Part shown: in pieces, positions 27,866 to 36,846 of the stretch | Position numbering within the stretch: the first letter of the stretch is position 1 | How the letters are laid out: every line of letters begins with the position of its first letter | NCBI RefSeq assembly: GCF_001307155.1 | Contig: NZ_CP012830.1 | Span: forward strand, 4,896,501 to 4,960,500 | Length of the DNA stretch: 64,000 nucleotides | Reading direction: 5' to 3' | Source of the DNA: Pseudomonas fluorescens | GTDB taxonomy: Bacteria; Pseudomonadota; Gammaproteobacteria; Pseudomonadales; Pseudomonadaceae | The notes under the pieces: model-generated | What the model was told of the DNA's origin: nothing | Seen by the model: the letters and a program-made list of their open reading frames with translations, nothing else | Databases searched by the model: none | Position numbers and translations under genes: made by a program

Positions 27866-29605
27866 TCAGAGCTTCGGCAACTGCCCGACGCGCCCCAGCA
27901 TCTCGGTCACGATCTGCAGGTCCAGCAGGAACTGGTCGACAGTCTTGAATTCATTGTCGGTGTGGCCGGTGTACTTGACCTCGGGCCTGGCCAGGCCGAA
28001 TTGCACGCCATTGGGCAGTTCATGGACCGAGGTGGCGCCGGCGGAGGTGCCGAACTTGTGTTCCATGCCAAGGTTTTCACTGGCCACGGCCAGCAGGGCC
28101 TTGACCCATTCACCCTCAGGGTTGCGGTGCATCGGCTCGGCGATCGAGTAGTTGAAGACCACGGCAATCTGGGTCTGCTTGCTCCAGGCGCCAAGCTTAT
28201 CGGCGATTTCGGTTTTGAGCGTCTCCGGGGATTTACCGACCGGCACGCGCAGGTTGACCGCGAGTTTGAAGGCTTTGTCATCCATCCCGACATAGGTCAG
28301 GGAAGTGGTCAGCGGTCCCATGAAGGCATCGGTAAAACCGACCCCCAATTTGCCACCCAGGTAGTCCAGGCCCCAGTTGTCGGCGGCGTAGCGGGCGGCG
28401 TCGGTAATGTGGTTGTGCTTGAGCGCAACCTTACCGTCGAGGTTGTTGATCAAGCCCAGCATCCTTGCCACCGGGTTGACGCCTGACTCGGGCTCGGAGG
28501 AGTGGGCGGAAACGCCGGTGACCGTCAGCTTGACGTCCTTGCCGACGACCTTGGCGGTCACCTCGAAGTTGCCGCCATTGCGCTTGGCATAATCAGTGCC
28601 GGCCTTCTGCAAGCTGGCGGCCAATTCGGCAGGCTTGTCACCCACAACGGTGGCGACTGAGGTCGACGGAATCTGGTTGGTGGCCAGGCCGCCCGTCATG
28701 GACGTGATTTCGGCGCCTTTGCCCTCTGCTGCACGCCGGGCAAAACTGGCCATGACGGTGCCGTAGCCTTTCTCGGCAATCACCACTGGATAGCCGCCAT
28801 CCAGCGCCAGGTTGTAGTCGGGTGTCGGGTTGTGTTCGAAGTAATAGGGGATGGCGTCGCCGGTGGTTTCCTCGGTGGTATCTACCAGCAGCTTGAAATT
28901 CCTCGCCAGCGGCAGCTTTTCTTCCTTGATGATCTTCATGGCATAGAGCGCCACCACGATGCCGTTCTTGTCATCCTCGGTGCCCCGACCGTACATGCGG
29001 TCGCCGACCTGGGTGACCTTGAACGGATCGAGTCGAGTGCCGTCTTTCAGGACCCAGTTCTCCGGAGTCACGGGGACTACGTCGGCATGTGCGTGAATGC
29101 CCACGACTTCATCGCCAGCACCTTCGAGGGAGATTTCATAGACGCGGTTGTCGATGTTGCGAAAGTTCAGGTTGAAAGCCTGGGCAAGGCCCTTGAGCTT
29201 GTCGGAGATCTTGATGAATTCAGGATTCTCGTGCTGGGCGACGCCCTCCACGCGGAAGGTCGGGATTGCCACCAGTTCGCGCAGAGTCTCGGTGGCAGCG
29301 TTACCGTATTTCACCCGTGCGTAGATGCCAAGCAGGCGATGGATCTCGTTCTGCTGTTCAGGAGAAAGGGGCTTGTTGCCCTGGAAAGCATTGATTGCCG
29401 GGCCGAAGTCGGCGGTTTTGGCGAGGTCGCTGTTGGCCAGGCTGCCCAGGAACTGCCTGAAGTCCGTGACCGATGCGTCACTGAAAGTCTTGAGGATAGT
29501 CGCGCTCTGTAGCGGTGTGATGTTGGCGTGAGCTGACGTGGTGAACGCCGAAAGGCTGGCCAGCATCAACGTTGTCGCGGCCAGGTGCTTGAGTGAGAAG
29601 TCCAT
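27866..29605 (-). CDS. Exported M20-family dipeptidase
   Basis: A 579-residue metallopeptidase with a signal peptide (MDFSLKHLAATTLMLASLSA, cleavage near SAHA), so periplasmic. Zinc-site motifs of the M20 family are clear: GIHAHADVVPV (His), GRGTEDDKNG (bridging Asp) and VDTTEETTGD (catalytic and metal Glu). A dimerisation-type lid follows. The start at 29605 is chosen because it begins the signal peptide; another ATG four codons upstream abuts the AAGGA. Likely role is hydrolysis of dipeptides or related amides. It is a single-gene unit. Confidence 0.88.
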   Translation of the reverse strand: MDFSLKHLAATTLMLASLSAFTTSAHANITPLQSATILKTFSDASVTDFRQFLGSLANSDLAKTADFGPAINAFQGNKPLSPEQQNEIHRLLGIYARVKYGNAATETLRELVAIPTFRVEGVAQHENPEFIKISDKLKGLAQAFNLNFRNIDNRVYEISLEGAGDEVVGIHAHADVVPVTPENWVLKDGTRLDPFKVTQVGDRMYGRGTEDDKNGIVVALYAMKIIKEEKLPLARNFKLLVDTTEETTGDAIPYYFEHNPTPDYNLALDGGYPVVIAEKGYGTVMASFARRAAEGKGAEITSMTGGLATNQIPSTSVATVVGDKPAELAASLQKAGTDYAKRNGGNFEVTAKVVGKDVKLTVTGVSAHSSEPESGVNPVARMLGLINNLDGKVALKHNHITDAARYAADNWGLDYLGGKLGVGFTDAFMGPLTTSLTYVGMDDKAFKLAVNLRVPVGKSPETLKTEIADKLGAWSKQTQIAVVFNYSIAEPMHRNPEGEWVKALLAVASENLGMEHKFGTSAGATSVHELPNGVQFGLARPEVKYTGHTDNEFKTVDQFLLDLQIVTEMLGRVGQLPKL

Positions 29606-29752
29606 TGCTGGTGGCATTCCTTTGCAGGTGGTTTGTGAGAAATTTCTGATCGATGAGACAGAAACATTTCCAAACTAACACCATGAGGAAGTGGTACGGG
29701 AGTCCCTTAAGTGAGATCTGTCGCACAGAAATGCAAAAGCGACGCAGAAACG

Positions 29753-29783
29753 AAAAAGTCCCGGGAGGGTTTCCCGAGCTTTT
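29753..29783 (-). terminator. Hairpin with T-run, terminator-like
   Basis: GAAAAAGTCCCGGGAGGGTT and TCCCGAGCTTTT pair imperfectly. On the minus strand it ends in CTTTTT. No gene is recognised that needs it, so it may belong to a small transcript in the 29606-29994 spacer. Confidence 0.4.
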
Positions 29784-29819
29784 AGTGTCGTCGATCACGT
29801 CTTTGCGGATCATGCCCAC

Positions 29820-29930
29820 TCTTGTTTTTGGAGTAAAAGAAACTCCTTTGATTTCAATAGGTCAGACGCTAGCTGCGAGTCTGGTTATTATGTTGTCCGC
29901 ATTAAAAAAGAGGCATTGGCCTCTTTTTTC
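29820..29930 (+). ncRNA. Candidate structured leader or small RNA upstream of the nuclease gene
   Basis: GGAGT-AAAAGAA-ACTCC and CAGAC...GTCTG hairpins are followed by a strong intrinsic terminator (29904-29929: AAAAAAGAGGC, loop ATTG, GCCTCTTTTTT). The terminator lies 65 bases before the nuclease start and no protein gene precedes it, so either a small RNA ends here or the nuclease has a terminated leader. The 5' end is a guess. No known RNA family is recognised. Confidence 0.35.
29904..29929 (+). terminator. Intrinsic terminator upstream of the nuclease gene
   Basis: An eleven-base stem with A-run and T-run (AAAAAAGAGGC / GCCTCTTTTTT) and a four-base loop. It is symmetrical and could work in both directions. 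Confidence 0.85.
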
Positions 29931-29994
29931 GTGCCGACGATTTCAGGGCTTTGCCGCCAGTATCCTCCCTTAATCCAATTCAAAGATTCCAAGC

Positions 29995-30870
29995 ATGAAC
30001 CTACGCAAAATAGCAGTGGGGCTGTCGGCCCTTGTTTTGTTCTCGACCGGTACGGCAGAAGCTCGCAACCTGCTGGATTTCCTCAAGCCGTCCAGCCAGC
30101 ATGAGGAGCAGGGGCACCGTTCAGGCTCGATCAGCCAGAGCGCGGCGATCGAGCTGTATTCAAGCAAGCAGCAACAGGCATCGTTTGATGGGTGCGCAGA
30201 CCTGTTCCCGGCAGCCAGGCCGATCAGCATGGCCACTGTGCCTGCAACGATGAAGCCATTGGCCCTGTGTTCCGACAACTTCGCGGTGCTGTATTCGCAA
30301 ACCAGCAAGACGCCATTGGTTGTGGTTGAGCGTCTGAATTCAGCCCAGTTGGCGGATGCCAAGGGAGAGGAGCGAACCAATCAGTTCTATCCTGATCCGC
30401 GTATTCCCAAGGACGGGCGGGCAGAGTTGAGCGACTACCGCGGCCAGCATCCGGCCGTGGATCGTGGCCATCAGTCCCCGGCCGCCGATGCCCCGAATCC
30501 GCATGCAATGGCCCAGACCTTTGCACTGTCGAACATGGTGCCGCAAGACCCGACCAATAACCGCAAGATCTGGAGCAAGGTCGAGTCTGATGTCAGAAAG
30601 TTCGCGAAGCGCGCCGATGGCAATGTCTTTGTCTTCACCGGCCCGCTCTTTGATGCAGGTCATACCACCATTGGCGACAACAAGGTCTGGGTGCCAAACC
30701 GCCTGTTCAAACTGGTGTACGACGCTTCGTCCAAACGTGCCTGGGCTTATGTGCTACCTAACGCGGAAACCCGCATTGAGAAGCCGGTGGACTATGAGAC
30801 TTTTGTGAAGATCACCGGACTCAACCTGCTGGGAAATCTGCCGGTCTCGGGTTCGGTGGGTCGCTCTTGA
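29995..30870 (+). CDS. Exported DNA/RNA non-specific endonuclease (NucA/NUC1 family)
   Basis: A 291-residue protein with a signal peptide (cleavage near GTAEA). The catalytic motif is D156-R-G-H159 (AVDRGHQSPAAD), followed by the magnesium-ligand asparagine region ALSNMVPQDPTNNRKIW; both are diagnostic of the beta-beta-alpha metal nuclease family. It should degrade nucleic acid in the periplasm or outside the cell. No immunity gene follows: the next gene is on the other strand. The upstream terminator suggests regulated expression. Confidence 0.92.
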   Translation: MNLRKIAVGLSALVLFSTGTAEARNLLDFLKPSSQHEEQGHRSGSISQSAAIELYSSKQQQASFDGCADLFPAARPISMATVPATMKPLALCSDNFAVLYSQTSKTPLVVVERLNSAQLADAKGEERTNQFYPDPRIPKDGRAELSDYRGQHPAVDRGHQSPAADAPNPHAMAQTFALSNMVPQDPTNNRKIWSKVESDVRKFAKRADGNVFVFTGPLFDAGHTTIGDNKVWVPNRLFKLVYDASSKRAWAYVLPNAETRIEKPVDYETFVKITGLNLLGNLPVSGSVGRS

Positions 30871-30932
30871 TCTTCAAGGGACCACTTTGCTGAATGCCAC
30901 GCCGTTGACCAACGCTGACTGTTCAGCTGAGG

Positions 30933-31643
30933 TCACGGCTTGCGAGCCAGACAAAACACGGTCAGACCGGCCAGACGGTTTACGCGCATGAACGGAAGTT
31001 CGAGAGTGCACAGCGTCTTCAGCAGGGTATTGACCAGCGGATGATGGCGCTTGAGTTGCGAGCGTGGCGGCGAAGGTTGTGCGCCTGTTGGCAGCAACCT
31101 CAGGGTCGCCGCAATCGGGAACACCAGGCCGAAGTAATAGACCCCTTGCATCACCGTCAAGCCGGCGTCCCTGGCCACCGTTTCCAGTTGCGGCAAGGTG
31201 TAGCGACGCTTGTGTTCGAGGAACTCGTCGTGCCCGCTCCAGAGAAACCGGAACGCCGGCACCGTCATCAGGAAACGGCTGCCGGACGGGACTTTATCGA
31301 CATAGGCCTTGAGCAATCCGACATCGTCATCGACATGCTCCAGCACGTCCATCAACAGCACCAGATCGGTGTCCACCGAATCAATCGAACGACGGTAGTG
31401 CAGCGGTTTACCGGCGGTTGTGGTGTCCGAGTCCGCCTCATAGCTGATATCCACGCACCAGGCCTCGGTGGCGGTTGTCCGGGCCAGCAGATGCTGGGTG
31501 AAAAAGCCGGAGCCAGCGCCAATGTCGAGAATCCTTTTGACGGGGGTATCACCCAGCAGACGAGTCATCGCCGCAGCTTTTGAACAGTAATACCAATGCT
31601 GACCGATGCTTGAACCGAGAATGTCGATTTCCTTGAGATCCAT
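30933..31643 (-). CDS. Class I SAM-dependent methyltransferase
   Basis: A 236-residue methyltransferase with SAM-binding motif I ILDIGAGSGFFTQHLL and motif II/III DLVLLMDVLEHVDDDVGLL. The start at 31643 has AGGA six bases away. Immediately upstream is the broken end of a GtrB-like glycosyltransferase, which suggests this once belonged to a sugar or lipid-carrier modification operon. The substrate is unknown. Confidence 0.85.
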   Translation of the reverse strand: MDLKEIDILGSSIGQHWYYCSKAAAMTRLLGDTPVKRILDIGAGSGFFTQHLLARTTATEAWCVDISYEADSDTTTAGKPLHYRRSIDSVDTDLVLLMDVLEHVDDDVGLLKAYVDKVPSGSRFLMTVPAFRFLWSGHDEFLEHKRRYTLPQLETVARDAGLTVMQGVYYFGLVFPIAATLRLLPTGAQPSPPRSQLKRHHPLVNTLLKTLCTLELPFMRVNRLAGLTVFCLARKP

Positions 31644-31649
31644 GGTTCA

Positions 31650-31753
31650 GTCCTGGACGGTATAGACCCGGCGCAACCGACGCCGATCAGTTGCAGACCA
31701 CCGGCAAAGGTGACGGCGACCATCAGCGAAGCGTAGTCCGGTACCGGAGAGAC
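31650..31753 (-). pseudogene. C-terminal remnant of a GtrB-like family 2 glycosyltransferase
   Basis: The minus strand reads SLMVAVTFAGGLQLIGVG in frame, the typical last membrane helix of GT2 enzymes that act on undecaprenyl phosphate. It starts after an in-frame stop at about 31755, and the usual GEYIGR segment is shifted out of frame. Only the tail of the gene survives. Confidence 0.6.
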
Positions 31754-31786
31754 TCAAGACCGCGCTGCGTGTATTTGAAACAGCGC

Positions 31787-32551
31787 TTATTGCGACAAAT
31801 AGCCCTTATGTATTCGTGCCAGGGTGCCGTCACGGCGAAGCGTTTCAATCGCTTTGCGCAAGCTTTGTACCTGTTGAGGGGAACATTGTTTCGAGCAGGC
31901 CAGATAGAGATCTGTTCTGTTCATGACGGGACTCATCAGCAGCGTGCGTCGAGACACCTTCGGCCAAATGTATTGAGTCTCCGGGACACCGTTGAACCAG
32001 GCATCGATGCGTCCTCTCAAGAGCATTTGCGCGGGGTTATCGCCAATGGTCAGCGGGTAGATCTGTCGGTTGTCGAAGCCCTGCGCGCGCAGGATTTCCT
32101 CTTGTGCGCTGCCCAGACCTACACCGATCACGCGGTAGGTTTTCCTGGCTTCAGCGAAGCTGCTCACTGGCCGGTCAAGACTGAAAAAGGCTCGCTCCAT
32201 GGACATGATGGGAGCGATCCAGCTGAAGTGCTCCTCACGTTCTGGCGTACGTGACAACGGGGCTATCAGGATGTCCTGCTTCTCACTGACGTGTTTTTGC
32301 GCTCTGGCCCAAGGCAGCGCCTGTACATCAGCGGCATAGCCGGCGTTGGCAATGGCCATCAGGACCGCGTCTCCGACGATTCCGTGACCTTTGGGATCAT
32401 CGACAAATGTCAAGGGGGGCGCATCGGGGATAAACAGTTCAACCGGTAATGGTGCACCGCACGCGTTATAGGTCATCAGCAGCGATACCGACAGACACAG
32501 CCTGCAAAGGGCCGTGGTCCAGGTGCTCGATACGCGTGTGGTCCGGTTCAT
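31787..32551 (-). CDS. Periplasmic solute-binding-like protein (family 3 type)
   Basis: A 254-residue exported protein (signal around WTTALCRLCLSVSLLMTYNA) with the two-lobe binding-protein pattern: LFIPDAPPLTFVDD, GIVGDAVLMAIANAGY and a C-terminal LRKAIETLRRDGTLARIHKG. Orphan proteins of this kind in Pseudomonas often lack transporter genes, as here. An in-frame ATG six codons upstream is an alternative start; neither has a strong ribosome-binding site. Ligand and role are unknown. Confidence 0.75.
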   Translation of the reverse strand: MNRTTRVSSTWTTALCRLCLSVSLLMTYNACGAPLPVELFIPDAPPLTFVDDPKGHGIVGDAVLMAIANAGYAADVQALPWARAQKHVSEKQDILIAPLSRTPEREEHFSWIAPIMSMERAFFSLDRPVSSFAEARKTYRVIGVGLGSAQEEILRAQGFDNRQIYPLTIGDNPAQMLLRGRIDAWFNGVPETQYIWPKVSRRTLLMSPVMNRTDLYLACSKQCSPQQVQSLRKAIETLRRDGTLARIHKGYLSQ

Positions 32552-32877
32552 GATCGATAGTTCAGGCATTGGAAGTAGAGGGTCGACTCAACTCATCGCC
32601 GACTCAAGGCGGCAAGCATCTTCCCATAGGTGCAGGTGTTAAGCGATGGCAGCGAACCCGGGGGAGGCCTCTACATCGGGTTTTAGAGCCCGGGACTGCG
32701 AGTCGGATCATTGTGTGCCACGGGGCAACGAAATAACTCGTTCGGGCTCTTGCAGACGGGAAAATCCCTGCTTAACTCTGAACCTCCGGTCAGTCAGTGA
32801 CTTGTCAGTCACAAAGACCGTCCGGGAAGTCGCTCACGCTGTGCGCTTAGTTAAATTTGTTCAGGGAAGAAAATGAC
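32552..32877. other. 326-bp spacer between the binding protein and phaG
   Basis: No gene is seen. It should contain divergent promoters. CAGTCAGTGACTTGTCAGTCAC around 32791 holds a repeated GTCAGT/GTCAGTCAC pattern but no clear operator. Confidence 0.4.
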
Positions 32878-33762
32878 ATGATGCCGAAAACTGCCATCGT
32901 CGAGATTTGCAAGAAGTACAAGGTTTATACCGAGCACTATCTCAACGCCGCCGCTGACAAAACCATCATTCTGGTCAACGGCTCGCTGGCAACTACCGCA
33001 TCCTTTGCTCAAACGGTGCGTTACCTGCAGCCGCGATTCAATGTGGTGCTGTACGACCAGCCTTACGCCGGTCAGTCGAGAGAGCACAACCTCCATGGCC
33101 AACCGATCCGAAAGGAAGACGAGGCGCAGATCCTGCTGGAATTGATCGAACACTTTTCCGTGCACCATGTGCTGTCCTTTTCCTGGGGCGGCGCGGCTAC
33201 CTTGCTGGCGCTGGCCCAGCGGCCGCGTCGAATCGAGAAGGCGGTGATCAATTCATTTGCAGCGCGGATCAATACGCCGATGCGCGATTACCTGGAGAGC
33301 GGCCTGAACTTTCTCCAGGCCTGTGATCGGCCCAATGTCGGGCACTTGATCAACAGCACCATCGGCAAGCACCTGCCATCGTTGTTCAAGCGTTTCAATC
33401 ACCGGCATGTCAGCAGCCTGGCCGAACACGAATACCGGCAGATGCATTTCCACGTCAACGAGATCCTGACCCAGGACATCCACTGCTATTCGGTCTGTGC
33501 CGACGCGATCGAAGTCCCGATGTTGTTCGTCAACGGCGAATGGGATGAATACACCTCGGTGGAGGACGCCCGGCTTTTTGCCGCTCATGCCCGTCAGTCC
33601 CGGTTCCACACCATCAAGAACGCCGGGCACTTCCTCGATATGGAACACCCGGCGGCCTGGCATGACACACGGCAGGCCTTACTCGGCTTTCTGCAGCCGG
33701 CTTGCGGGGCACCGAGCCAGGTCCGTCATCACGCTTACAGTAGAGAAGCCTCACTGATGTGA
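32878..33762 (+). CDS. phaG: PhaG: (R)-3-hydroxyacyl-ACP thioesterase/transacylase
   Basis: A 294-residue alpha/beta hydrolase. The N-terminal stretch TIILVNGSLATTASFAQTVR, the nucleophile elbow SFSWGGAATLLAL, KHLPSLFKRFNHRHVSSL and the C-terminal GEWDEYTSVEDARLF with GHFLDMEHP closely follow the P. putida PhaG pattern, and less closely the paralogue RhlA. PhaG links fatty-acid synthesis to medium-chain polyhydroxyalkanoate formation. The start at 32878 aligns with known PhaG and has AGGGAAG upstream; a longer reading is unlikely. It is a single gene; the DeoR gene behind it is convergent, two bases away. Confidence 0.88.
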   Translation: MMPKTAIVEICKKYKVYTEHYLNAAADKTIILVNGSLATTASFAQTVRYLQPRFNVVLYDQPYAGQSREHNLHGQPIRKEDEAQILLELIEHFSVHHVLSFSWGGAATLLALAQRPRRIEKAVINSFAARINTPMRDYLESGLNFLQACDRPNVGHLINSTIGKHLPSLFKRFNHRHVSSLAEHEYRQMHFHVNEILTQDIHCYSVCADAIEVPMLFVNGEWDEYTSVEDARLFAAHARQSRFHTIKNAGHFLDMEHPAAWHDTRQALLGFLQPACGAPSQVRHHAYSREASLM

Positions 33763-33763
33763 G

Positions 33764-34534
33764 CTACGCCAGGATGATGTGTTTCAGCTTGGCGTTCAGT
33801 GCGGCAAACGCTGCTTCGGTGCTGGCCTTGTGGTTGGTGATGAGCACGTCGATGCGCTCTGGCGGACAAAAGGCTACACGGCTCTCCACGCCGATCTTGC
33901 TGTAGTCGGCGAGGATGACCACGCGCTCGGCATGCTCGGTCATGGCGCGGGCCACTTCGGCCTCACGGTGGTCGTAGTTGCTGGCACCGCGCTGGGCGTC
34001 GATGCCCACGGGCGACAACAGCGCGAGGTCGGCCCGATAGCGGCCAATCTCCGCCACCGTGGTGCCGCCAACCGTAGCGGGAGCACGGTCGTCGAGCGAA
34101 CCGCCGAGCACGATCACCTCGTTGTGCTGGTCGCCCGAGGTGGCGGGATTACGCAGTTGCAGCGCCACGTTGAACGAGTTGGTGATCACGGTCAGCCCGC
34201 CCAGCTTGGCCAGCTCTTCGGCGAGAATGACAGTGGTGGTGCCCGCGTCGATAAACACGGTCTGTCCGTGCGACAGCAGGCCGACCGCTGCCCGCGCGAG
34301 GTCACGCTTGAATTTGACATTGCTGTGCGCCCGCTCGGCGATGGGCGCCTCGTCTTCGACGCGAATGGCGCCGCCGTGTATCCGCTTCAACTCCCCAAGG
34401 TCTTCCAGGGCGACCAGATCGCGCCGCACTGTCTCGCGTGAAACATTCAGCTCCGTGACGATGCGGTCGGTGGTGACGCGCTGCAAGGTCGATAGCAGTG
34501 CGCGGATTCGCTGGTAACGCTCTTCTTGCCACAT
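33764..34534 (-). CDS. DeoR-family transcriptional regulator
   Basis: A 256-residue repressor type. The start at 34534 (MWQEERYQRIRALLSTLQRV) is typical for the family and has AGGGA upstream; longer frames run into the promoter. The N-terminal winged HTH contains VTTDRIVTELNVSRETVRRD and LEDLGELKRIHGGA, followed by a DeoR sugar-phosphate sensor domain (FIDAGTTTVILAEEL, VITNSFNVALQL, DYSKIGVES). It is divergent from the HAD phosphatase gene, which it may control through the intervening direct repeat. Confidence 0.9.
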   Translation of the reverse strand: MWQEERYQRIRALLSTLQRVTTDRIVTELNVSRETVRRDLVALEDLGELKRIHGGAIRVEDEAPIAERAHSNVKFKRDLARAAVGLLSHGQTVFIDAGTTTVILAEELAKLGGLTVITNSFNVALQLRNPATSGDQHNEVIVLGGSLDDRAPATVGGTTVAEIGRYRADLALLSPVGIDAQRGASNYDHREAEVARAMTEHAERVVILADYSKIGVESRVAFCPPERIDVLITNHKASTEAAFAALNAKLKHIILA

Positions 34535-34659
34535 GCCTGGTGTCCCTGCTGTTTGAGTCGCTTTCCGAGCATGCATTGTGGAGGGGCGTCGGTCACTGTC
34601 AAGTTCGCCCCGGCCTCCATCAGCATGGGTCAGGAGCGGTCTGCGAATCATCAAAATGT

Positions 34660-34679
34660 AATATTGTGGCAATATTGTG
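34660..34679 (+). promoter_or_regulatory. Direct-repeat candidate operator (AATATTGTG twice)
   Basis: AATATTGTG occurs at 34660-34668 and again at 34671-34679, an 11-base period, that is one helical turn. It lies between the divergent DeoR and phosphatase genes. DeoR-family proteins often bind direct repeats. It is inference that this is the site. Confidence 0.45.
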
Positions 34680-34800
34680 TTTTTGTGTATTTGAAGTTAG
34701 CCTCGTCGCGGGACGGTTTTTCCCCTCGTCCCTATTTTTCGAAACACGCTTTCGCCATCGCCTCGGTTGTAACCTATCGTCTAGAAGTAGGAGCTATACC

Positions 34801-36081
34801 ATGCAGCGTCGCCAGTTTCTGAACACCCTCGCTACTGTTTCCGTCGTAACCCCGCTGTTGTTGTCCTCCCGTATAACGCAAGCCGCCACGCCCGCGGCCA
34901 CACCGAGCGCGCTGGATCCGGCACGCTGGTCACCACTGAACACCCAGCGCCTGCAGGCGGTCATTGACCAGCACGGCGTCAAAAGCGCGTCTTACCGTCC
35001 TGACCAACGCCCGTACGCGGTGTTCGACTGGGACAACACCTGCATCATGAATGACTGTGAAGAAGCGCTGTTGGTCTATCAGATCAATCATTTGCAGTAC
35101 AAGCTGACGCCCGATGAGTTCGCCGCCGTGCTGCGCCAGGACGTGCCGAATGGCGCGTTCATGAAGGACTACACCACGGTGGACGGTAAACCGGTCACCA
35201 TGGAAGATATCTCCAGCGACGTGGAAGCTGACTACCGCTGGTTGCACGCCAACTACAAGGGACTTGCTGGCGACAAAAGCCTGGAAGAGATCCAGGCCAG
35301 CGAGCAGTACAAGGACTTTCTCGCCAAGCTCTACTTCATGTACGACGCGATCTGCGACAGCTACCCGGTGGAAATCGGCTACAAGTGGATTCTGTACTTC
35401 TACAAGAACATGACCACGGCCGAATTGCAGGCGATGGCCGAGGCCTCCAACAACTACGCCATGGGCGACGCGCTGCGCAAGGTCAAGTACGAGAGTTCAC
35501 GTACGTTGCCGGGCAAGGCAGGGGTAGTGGCGGACACGCACTTCCATGGTATTCGCATCCATGAGGAAATCCGCGGCCTGATGCACACGTTGCGCGCCAA
35601 CGGTATCGACGTCTACGTCAGCACCGCCTCGATCGACGACGTGGTGCGGGTGTTCGCCGGCCACCCCAACTACGGCTACGGCGTACCGCCCGAGAACGTG
35701 ATCGGCCTGCGCATGGCGATGGAAAACGGCAAGTACACCAGTCGCTATCAACCGGACTGGCACTTCAATTACGGGCCGGGCAAGACCGTCGGCATCAAGA
35801 ATGTACTGGTGAAACAGAAGGGCTACGGCCCGGTGCTGGTGGCCGGTGACAGCGACGGTGATGCATGGATGCTGCGCGACTTCAACGACACGGCGGTGGG
35901 CGTGATCGTCAACCGCATGAAGAAAGGCGAGATTGGTGCCGACAGCCAGCAGGCTGCCACCCAATTGGGTAAGCCGGACGCCCGTTTCATCCTGCAAGGA
36001 CGCGACGAGCATACCGGTCTGATGATTCCGGACGAAAAATCGCTCAAGTACGGTAAAGACGAACGCAAGTTGCTGGCCTGA
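34801..36081 (+). CDS. Tat-exported HAD-superfamily phosphatase
   Basis: A 426-residue protein starting at 34801 behind TAGGAGC. The N-terminus MQRRQFLNTLATVSVV has the twin-arginine RRxFL pattern and a cleavage site near TQAA. HAD motif I is FDWDNTCIMND and the last motif is VAGDSDGDAWML, with a threonine/serine motif II in VYVSTASIDD. Its overall type recalls phosphorylcholine phosphatase and related periplasmic acid phosphatases. The frame is open well upstream, but the ribosome-binding site and Tat signal decide the start. Substrate unknown; control by the divergent DeoR protein would fit a sugar-phosphate link. Confidence 0.85.
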   Translation: MQRRQFLNTLATVSVVTPLLLSSRITQAATPAATPSALDPARWSPLNTQRLQAVIDQHGVKSASYRPDQRPYAVFDWDNTCIMNDCEEALLVYQINHLQYKLTPDEFAAVLRQDVPNGAFMKDYTTVDGKPVTMEDISSDVEADYRWLHANYKGLAGDKSLEEIQASEQYKDFLAKLYFMYDAICDSYPVEIGYKWILYFYKNMTTAELQAMAEASNNYAMGDALRKVKYESSRTLPGKAGVVADTHFHGIRIHEEIRGLMHTLRANGIDVYVSTASIDDVVRVFAGHPNYGYGVPPENVIGLRMAMENGKYTSRYQPDWHFNYGPGKTVGIKNVLVKQKGYGPVLVAGDSDGDAWMLRDFNDTAVGVIVNRMKKGEIGADSQQAATQLGKPDARFILQGRDEHTGLMIPDEKSLKYGKDERKLLA

Positions 36082-36218
36082 TGGTGCTGGCTCGCGGGTG
36101 GTCGACGGCCATCCGCGAGCCGCAATGCACGACTCTGATCAGCTTGGCCAGAGACAGGAACTAAACCCTCCAATACCGTCTACAGTGCAGGGGATAACCC
36201 TTATCTGAGAGAACGGAC

Positions 36219-36659
36219 ATGTTCAGATCGCGCTCGCTGATTGCAGCTGTTACCTGCCTTGCCCTTGTCACGGGTTCTGCGACAGCTTTTGCCGACCCGG
36301 GTAATGGCGGCGGCCAGGGCCATGGAAACCAGGGAGGTCATGGCAAGGGCAAAAAACCGTACGATGACAGAAGCTGGGACCAAGGGCCGAGCATCGACCG
36401 TGGCAGTGTCCTTGGCATCATCGGTGGTTACCGCGACTACTGGAGACCAGGTCCGGCACTACCTCCCGGTATTCAGAAAAACCTCGCCCGCGGAAAACCC
36501 CTGCCTCCCGGTATCGCCAGGAAACTGGATGGCCGGCTGATCGGCAGATTGCCTCACTACGATGGTTATGAATGGCAGCAGGCCGGGACCGATCTGATTC
36601 TTGTCGCTATTACTACCGGGATCATTTACGAGGTTCTAAACGGTGCTCTCGATCAGTAG
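36219..36659 (+). CDS. CigR-family exported protein
   Basis: A 146-residue protein with a signal peptide (cleavage near TAFAD), a Gly/His-rich linker, then LPPGIQKNLARGKPLPPGI and the C-terminal YEWQQAGTDLILVAITTGII. These repeats of LPPGI and the C-terminal hydrophobic segment are typical of the CigR/RcnB-like family. In Salmonella CigR damps virulence; the role in Pseudomonas is not known. RBS is GAGAGAACGG before 36219. Confidence 0.75.
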   Translation: MFRSRSLIAAVTCLALVTGSATAFADPGNGGGQGHGNQGGHGKGKKPYDDRSWDQGPSIDRGSVLGIIGGYRDYWRPGPALPPGIQKNLARGKPLPPGIARKLDGRLIGRLPHYDGYEWQQAGTDLILVAITTGIIYEVLNGALDQ

Positions 36660-36846
36660 GCAGGGTACCGTTGAGTCAACGTTCGCATCGTCCTGTTTGT
36701 GCGGCTGGATAACAAGAAGGAATCGACTGTCAGTGCAACCGATTCCATCAATACAGGGGCATGGATCCGTTCGTCGTCTGTTCTGAACTACAAGCAAGTG
36801 CTTTTGTCAGACAATTTGTAAAAAACGAACCACTATGGAATCTATC

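Noticed and set aside
29653-29973. A 106-codon plus-strand frame before the nuclease gene
   Set aside because: It crosses the hairpins and the terminator and has no family features.
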